Source: Pseudomonas paraeruginosa PA7
Lineage (GTDB): Bacteria; Pseudomonadota; Gammaproteobacteria; Pseudomonadales; Pseudomonadaceae
NCBI RefSeq assembly: GCF_000017205.1
Contig: NC_009656.1
Span: forward strand, 2,422,001-2,486,000
DNA: 64,000 nt
Direction of reading: 5' to 3'
The notes under the pieces are model-generated. The model ran no database searches. It was given only the letters and a program-made list of their open reading frames with translations, and had not been told where the DNA came from. Positions 60,402 through 64,000 of this stretch are shown here, piece after piece. Positions within the stretch are counted from its first letter, which is position 1, and every line of letters begins with the position of its first letter. Both the position numbers and the translations under genes were made by a program.

Positions 60402-60453
60402 ACCCACCTGGCCGACGCGCCGCGCCGGCCTTCGTTGCCCTGGGAGGTAAGCG

Positions 60454-61227
60454 ATGTTGCACGACAAGCGTTTTCTGGTGACCGGCGTCAGCTCCGGAAT
60501 CGGCGAAGCCACCGCGGCGTTGCTGGGAGCCGCCGGCGCGCGGGTGATCGGAGTGGATGTCCGACCGCCGAGGATCGAGCTGGAATCCTTCATCGGCGCC
60601 GACCTTGGACGTGGCGAGAGCATCGACGAGTTGGTCCGGCAGTTGCCGGAAGGTCTCGACGGACTGGCCAACATCGCCGGCGTGCCGCCGACGCAACCGG
60701 TGGAGGCGGTGCTGCGGGTCAACCTGGTGGGACTGAAGTACCTGACGCGGCAGGTAGTGCCGCGCCTGGCGAATGGCGCCGCGATCGTCAACCTGGCATC
60801 GCTGGCCGGGGTCGGCTGGCCGGACGCGCTGGAGTCGATACGTGCCGCGGAAAACCTGGATTTCGACGAGGTCGGCGAATTCGCCCGGCGCGAGGGGATC
60901 GGCAGCCCGCGCAGCTATTTCTTCAGCAAGGAGGCGTTGCTGGCCTGGACCCTGCAGAACCGCTGGACCTGGCGCGAACGCGGGATCCGCATGAACGCGG
61001 TGAGCCCGGGGCCGGTGGATACGCCGATCCTCGGCGATTTCCTGCAGACGCTGGGCGAGCGCGCCGAAGAGGACATGCGTACCCTCGGCCGGCCCGGACG
61101 GGCCGAAGACATCGCGCCGGTGGTGGCATTCCTGCTCGACGATGCCTCGCGCTGGCTGTGGGGCGTCAACATCCCGGTCGACGGCGGCATGTCCGCCCAC
61201 CTCCAGGCGACCCGGTACGGCCTCTAG
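60454..61227 (+). CDS. Short-chain dehydrogenase, coniferyl/3-alpha-HSD type
   Basis: 257 aa, GGGAGG before the ATG. Rossmann TGVSSGIG (residues 10-17), NIAGV, catalytic SLAG and YFFSK (Tyr-x-x-x-Lys), and the C-terminal SRWLWGVNIPVDGG. The insert AAENLDFDEVGEFARREGIG before the Tyr is typical of coniferyl-alcohol dehydrogenase and 3-alpha-hydroxysteroid dehydrogenase relatives. Substrate not known. Confidence 0.85.
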   Translation: MLHDKRFLVTGVSSGIGEATAALLGAAGARVIGVDVRPPRIELESFIGADLGRGESIDELVRQLPEGLDGLANIAGVPPTQPVEAVLRVNLVGLKYLTRQVVPRLANGAAIVNLASLAGVGWPDALESIRAAENLDFDEVGEFARREGIGSPRSYFFSKEALLAWTLQNRWTWRERGIRMNAVSPGPVDTPILGDFLQTLGERAEEDMRTLGRPGRAEDIAPVVAFLLDDASRWLWGVNIPVDGGMSAHLQATRYGL

Positions 61228-61237
61228 CGCCGCCGTT

Positions 61238-61579
61238 TCAGCCGCGGGCCAGTTGCAGGAGACGGGCGCGCTCCTGCATCAGCGGCCGGCAACTGCGGAT
61301 GCCCTCGACGATGCTGTAGAGGCTTTCGATCTGTTGCGGGCTGAGACTGTTGTTCTGCGCCCAGCCGAGCAATTGCAGCCAGGTCCAGCGGGCGATGGTC
61401 TCGCTCTGCGTCTCGGTCTTCCGACGGTCGTCGCCATCGCTCTGGCCGACCAGGGTCTCCACCAGTCCCGAGGCACACAGCGGCAGCAGTTCCCGGTACT
61501 GTTCCGGGTGCGTGTCGCGCAGGCGCCGCAGGGCCATGATCGCGGTGGTTATCGAATCTGAATCCAAGCTCTTGTTCAC
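61238..61579 (-). CDS. Hypothetical protein downstream of bswR
   Basis: 113 aa, start overlapping the bswR stop by 4 bases. Helical, with HPEQYRELLPLCASGLVETL and WLQLLGWAQNNSLSPQQIES. Coupled translation suggests a BswR partner. No known family. Confidence 0.7.
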   Translation of the reverse strand: MNKSLDSDSITTAIMALRRLRDTHPEQYRELLPLCASGLVETLVGQSDGDDRRKTETQSETIARWTWLQLLGWAQNNSLSPQQIESLYSIVEGIRSCRPLMQERARLLQLARG

Positions 61580-61920
61580 AATTCACTCCTTGTGCGTACA
61601 GGCTGGCGGCCGAGGGCGCCCTGGGCGGCCAGCAACTGTTCGATGAAACGCGTCAGCTCTTTCTTGAATTCGGGTGTCAGGCTGGACACCTTGAGGATGA
61701 GCTCGGCCAGCTCATCCTCGGGACAATAGAGGTAGGCCATGGGGACCTGGAGGACCATGGCCAGTTGCTGGGAAGTCCGCATGTTGGGGGAGTGCCGTTC
61801 GCGTTCGTATTGGTTCATCCGTGCGCTGGCGGAAAACTCGTCCATTCCGACCAGCATGCCCAACTGTTTTTGCGAGTATCCCGCTCTGATTCTTGCGGCT
61901 TTTAGCCGGGTACCTAGCAT
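61576..61920 (-). CDS. bswR: XRE-type swarming regulator BswR
   Basis: 114 aa from MLGTRLKAAR at 61920 (GGGAG 8 bases upstream). HTH: YSQKQLGMLVGMDEFSASAR, typical of XRE repressors, then a helical C-terminal domain (ELAELILKVSSLTPEFKKEL). In P. aeruginosa BswR (PA2780) affects swarming, biofilm and small-RNA control through MvaT. Identification from recalled sequence and context. Confidence 0.85.
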   Translation of the reverse strand: MLGTRLKAARIRAGYSQKQLGMLVGMDEFSASARMNQYERERHSPNMRTSQQLAMVLQVPMAYLYCPEDELAELILKVSSLTPEFKKELTRFIEQLLAAQGALGRQPVRTRSEL

Positions 61921-62327
61921 CCATACAACTCCCGTCCCGTTGGCCCGCCCGCTCAAGGTTGGGCAAATATGGACAAGATGGAAGCTCAGGAATCCTTAGT
62001 TTTCGCTGTGCCGGAGGCTCTGCCGTCCGGGGCGGCGCACGGTTTCTACGCCGCCTGCGAGGCTGCGGCGGGGATATGCGTCGATGTCGCCGAGATCGCG
62101 CATGCTCCGGTTTCCTCGTGGAGACCGGGAGTATATGCGAATTGCATAAAGGCGGGCGCCGTTTCGTCGCCCGGGTTCGCCGGGCCGCCATGCCTCCCTG
62201 GCTGCGGGCAACGCTGTCGAGGCGGCGGAAAACGGCGACCGGGACGATACTTGGAGACGGTGGGCGATGCGGAACCAAGCTTCGCCCCGCATGACTAATA
62301 GCCGGGTTTCACGCAGAGGTCATTCCC
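61921..62327. other. Divergent promoter region bswR / PA2779-like
   Basis: 407 bases without a supported gene. The part next to bswR is AT-rich and should hold its promoter; an ATATGCGAATTGCATAA stretch near 62132 could be a promoter for the rightward pair. Plus-strand frames here lack ribosome sites. Confidence 0.4.
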
Positions 62328-62726
62328 ATGAGAACAACAACAGGTATCCGCCGTGTCGCCGCCGTCCTGGCTGCGCTTCATCTATTCTCCTTCGCCCAGT
62401 TGCCGGTGGCCCAGGCGGCCATGATCGGCACCGCCGAAGTCATGCAGCAGCAACAGCACAATCTCGATCGCCAGCAATTGCTGAAGATGCTCGACGACCA
62501 GGGCGTGCAGAAGAAGCTGGAGTCCATGGGCGTGCCGCGCGACCAGGTGGCGACTCGCATCAACAGCCTGACCAACGCCGAGCTGGCGCAGTTCAACCGG
62601 CAACTGGACCAGGCCCCCGCGGGCGGCATCATCGGCATCATCGTGCTGTTCCTGGTGATCTTCATCATCACCGACATGCTTTGTGCCACGGATATCTTCA
62701 GCTTCATCAAATGCATCAACCGTTGA
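62328..62726 (+). CDS. PA2779-family exported protein
   Basis: 132 aa. Signal peptide (VAAVLAALHLFSFAQLPVAQA), a helical region with QQQQHNLDRQQLLKMLDDQG and GVPRDQVATRINSLTNAELA, and a C-terminal membrane helix (GGIIGIIVLFLVIFIITDML). It matches the PA2779 family, always paired with the PA2778-family peptidase that follows with a 16-base overlap. Confidence 0.85.
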   Translation: MRTTTGIRRVAAVLAALHLFSFAQLPVAQAAMIGTAEVMQQQQHNLDRQQLLKMLDDQGVQKKLESMGVPRDQVATRINSLTNAELAQFNRQLDQAPAGGIIGIIVLFLVIFIITDMLCATDIFSFIKCINR

Positions 62727-63691
62727 AGCGGCTGGCAGCGGCACTGCTGGTCGCCACCTGGCTCGGCGGCTGCGCGCAGCCGCCGAGGCTGCCGCCGCAA
62801 AGCGCGGCGCTGCCCGTACGGATGGAACTGGGTGAAGTGCCGTTCTTCCCCCAGGAGGCCTACCAGTGCGGTCCCGCGGCGCTGGCGACGATGCTCGGCC
62901 AGCGCGGCCTGGGGTTGACCCCGGGACAGTTGAAGGACGAGGTGTTCATTCCCGGTCGCGAAGGCAGCCTGCAACTGGAAATGGTCGCCGCGGCGCGCCG
63001 CCACGGCATGCTCGCCTATCCGCTGCAAGGCGGGCTGGAGAGCGTGCTGGCGGAGGTCGCGGCGGGCAATCCGGTGCTGGTGCTGCAGAACCAGGCCTTC
63101 TCCTGGTGGCCACGCTGGCATTTCGCGGTGGTGGTCGGGTTCGATCGCGAACGTCGCGAGCTGGTCCTGCGCTCCGGCATCACCCGGCGCTGGGTCACCG
63201 ATTTCACCAGCTTCGAATCGACCTGGAAACGCGCGGGACATTGGGCGCTGCTGACCCTCCCGGGCGACCGCCTGCCGGCCACGGCCTCCGCGGTGCCCTG
63301 GCTGAAGGCGGCCAGCGACAGCGAGGAAACCGGCCATCCGGCGGTCGCCCGGCGCGCCTACGAAGAAGCCGTGCGACGCTGGCCGGACAACCCCTTCGCC
63401 TGGTTCGCCCTGGGCAACAATCGCTATGGCGCCGGCGATTCCGCCGGTGCCGAACAGGCCCTGCGCGCGAGCATCGAGCGGCAGCCGGCGTTCGCCGCGG
63501 GTTGGTTCAACCTGTCCCAGCTGCTGGCCGAGCGTGGCTGCGCAGCGCCGGCGCGGGAAGCGCAAGCCTGCGCGCGGAGCCTGCGCCCGGAGGACACGCG
63601 CTTCGCCGCGCCGCTACCCCGGGCGATCGCCGCGGGCAGCGACTGCGCGGCCGTGCCGGCCTGTCCGGCCACCGTCGGTTCCGCACGCTAG
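62711..63691 (+). CDS. PA2778-family cysteine peptidase lipoprotein
   Basis: 326 aa from MHQPLKRLAA. Lipobox LGGC (Cys 20). C39-like papain fold with catalytic Cys in AYQCGPAALATML, His in PRWHFAVVVGFD, and then a TPR-like C-terminus (NPFAWFALGNNRYGAGDSAG, FNLSQLLAERG). C39 peptidases usually cut after double glycine; the substrate here is unknown, and the co-encoded PA2779-like protein is a candidate. Confidence 0.87.
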   Translation: MHQPLKRLAAALLVATWLGGCAQPPRLPPQSAALPVRMELGEVPFFPQEAYQCGPAALATMLGQRGLGLTPGQLKDEVFIPGREGSLQLEMVAAARRHGMLAYPLQGGLESVLAEVAAGNPVLVLQNQAFSWWPRWHFAVVVGFDRERRELVLRSGITRRWVTDFTSFESTWKRAGHWALLTLPGDRLPATASAVPWLKAASDSEETGHPAVARRAYEEAVRRWPDNPFAWFALGNNRYGAGDSAGAEQALRASIERQPAFAAGWFNLSQLLAERGCAAPAREAQACARSLRPEDTRFAAPLPRAIAAGSDCAAVPACPATVGSAR

Positions 63692-63732
63692 GGCGGGACC
63701 GCGACGCGCCGGAACCCTGTTCCAGCGGAACG

Positions 63733-63769
63733 GCTCTATACCTGAGTGGATTCCTCTCAGGTATAGAGC
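63733..63769 (+). repeat. Perfect 14-bp inverted repeat before a start codon
   Basis: Arms GCTCTATACCTGAG (63733-63746) and CTCAGGTATAGAGC (63756-63769), 9-base spacer. The right arm ends one base before the ATG at 63770, so there is no room for a standard ribosome site. Confidence 0.8.
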
Positions 63770-64000
63770 ATGGCCAACGACAAGCAGACTCCCACCGCCG
63801 GTTCCCGGCAAACCGCCAAAGGCGTCGCAGGCAAGGGCCGCGGGCGTGCCGCTGGGCGGGCGCGCAAGCCCGGGGCGCCGGGCGACGAGCGGGAGAACAA
63901 GCCGGAGGATGGCCACTCGGCCACCGCGCTGACCGCCAACGAACAGCGCGAGATCGATGACAAGCAGCCACCGCGCGCCGCCGTCCTGCACGAAGTGATC
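63770..64000 (+). CDS. Partial gene with basic disordered N-terminus
   Basis: 77 codons to the window edge, open throughout. MANDKQTPTAGSRQTAKGVA, then GRGRAAGRARKPGAPGDERE, is Lys/Arg/Gly-rich and disordered, ending in LHEVI. I cannot assign a function; some membrane transporters of the formate/nitrite family have similar polar leaders, but the diagnostic part is outside the window. Confidence 0.6.
   Translation, partial: MANDKQTPTAGSRQTAKGVAGKGRGRAAGRARKPGAPGDERENKPEDGHSATALTANEQREIDDKQPPRAAVLHEVI

Noticed and set aside
61969-62298. 109-codon plus ORF in the bswR upstream region
   Set aside because: No ribosome site, and composition typical of random GC-rich frame; region better read as promoter DNA.

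Overview
The window is GC-rich DNA from a Pseudomonas aeruginosa-like genome. Positions 1 to about 46,815 are most of a lambda-like siphovirus prophage. Positions about 46,815 to 64,000 are chromosomal flank whose gene content I recognise from P. aeruginosa: mcpN, a CPG2-type carboxypeptidase, mep72-bamI, bswR and the PA2779/PA2778 families. No integrase lies in the window, so the prophage left end and attL are outside it. The right junction is visible: phage DNA stops inside the 5' end of dusA (tRNA-dihydrouridine synthase A), of which only 26 codons remain at 46,810-46,890.

Prophage early-left region (1-7,017, minus strand): a tightly packed operon of tiny ATGA-overlapping genes, a PD-(D/E)XK exonuclease with a cysteine cluster, an HNH gene, RecT, and a Rad50/SbcC-like ATPase with a zinc hook. 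Upstream are a CsrA-domain fusion protein, a stand-alone paralogue of its C-terminal domain, and a structured, terminator-ended RNA candidate. An IS3-family element (7,181-8,416, 3-bp target duplication) splits a zinc-ribbon gene that can be rebuilt exactly.

Control and replication (9,150-16,750): a LexA-boxed DUF1654-like gene, a P63C-domain gene under palindromic operators, a BRCT-domain gene in the rex position, a CI-type S24 repressor, a Cro/YdaS-like protein, a YdaT/CII-like protein, O-like (DnaT domain) and P-like replication proteins, RusA, and a gene in the usual late-regulator position followed by a promoter-terminator pair.

Late region (17,640-45,070, plus strand): holin-like proteins, terminase, portal, Mu-F-like protein, scaffold, capsid, head-tail joining, tail tube, a -1 frameshifted tail chaperone pair, tape measure, tail tip M/L/K/I/J, fibre genes, GH19 endolysin and Rz/Rz1. 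Several cargo units interrupt it: a lipoprotein at 18.3 kb, a P22 immI-like arc/mnt/ant unit at 34.5-36.0 kb, a zinc-ribbon membrane protein at 36.2 kb and an AT-rich antisense membrane protein at 37.3 kb. The right end carries a LexA-boxed operon with an SRAP (YedK/HMCES) gene.

Chromosomal flank (46,810-64,000): dusA 5' fragment, a gene-poor stretch, a frameshifted pirin remnant, exported or lipidated proteins, the nitrate-sensor-like chemoreceptor McpN, CPG2, the metzincin Mep72 with its partner BamI, an AraC regulator diverging from a flavodoxin and a short-chain dehydrogenase, the swarming regulator BswR, the PA2779/PA2778 pair, and the start of a truncated gene behind a perfect 14-bp inverted repeat.
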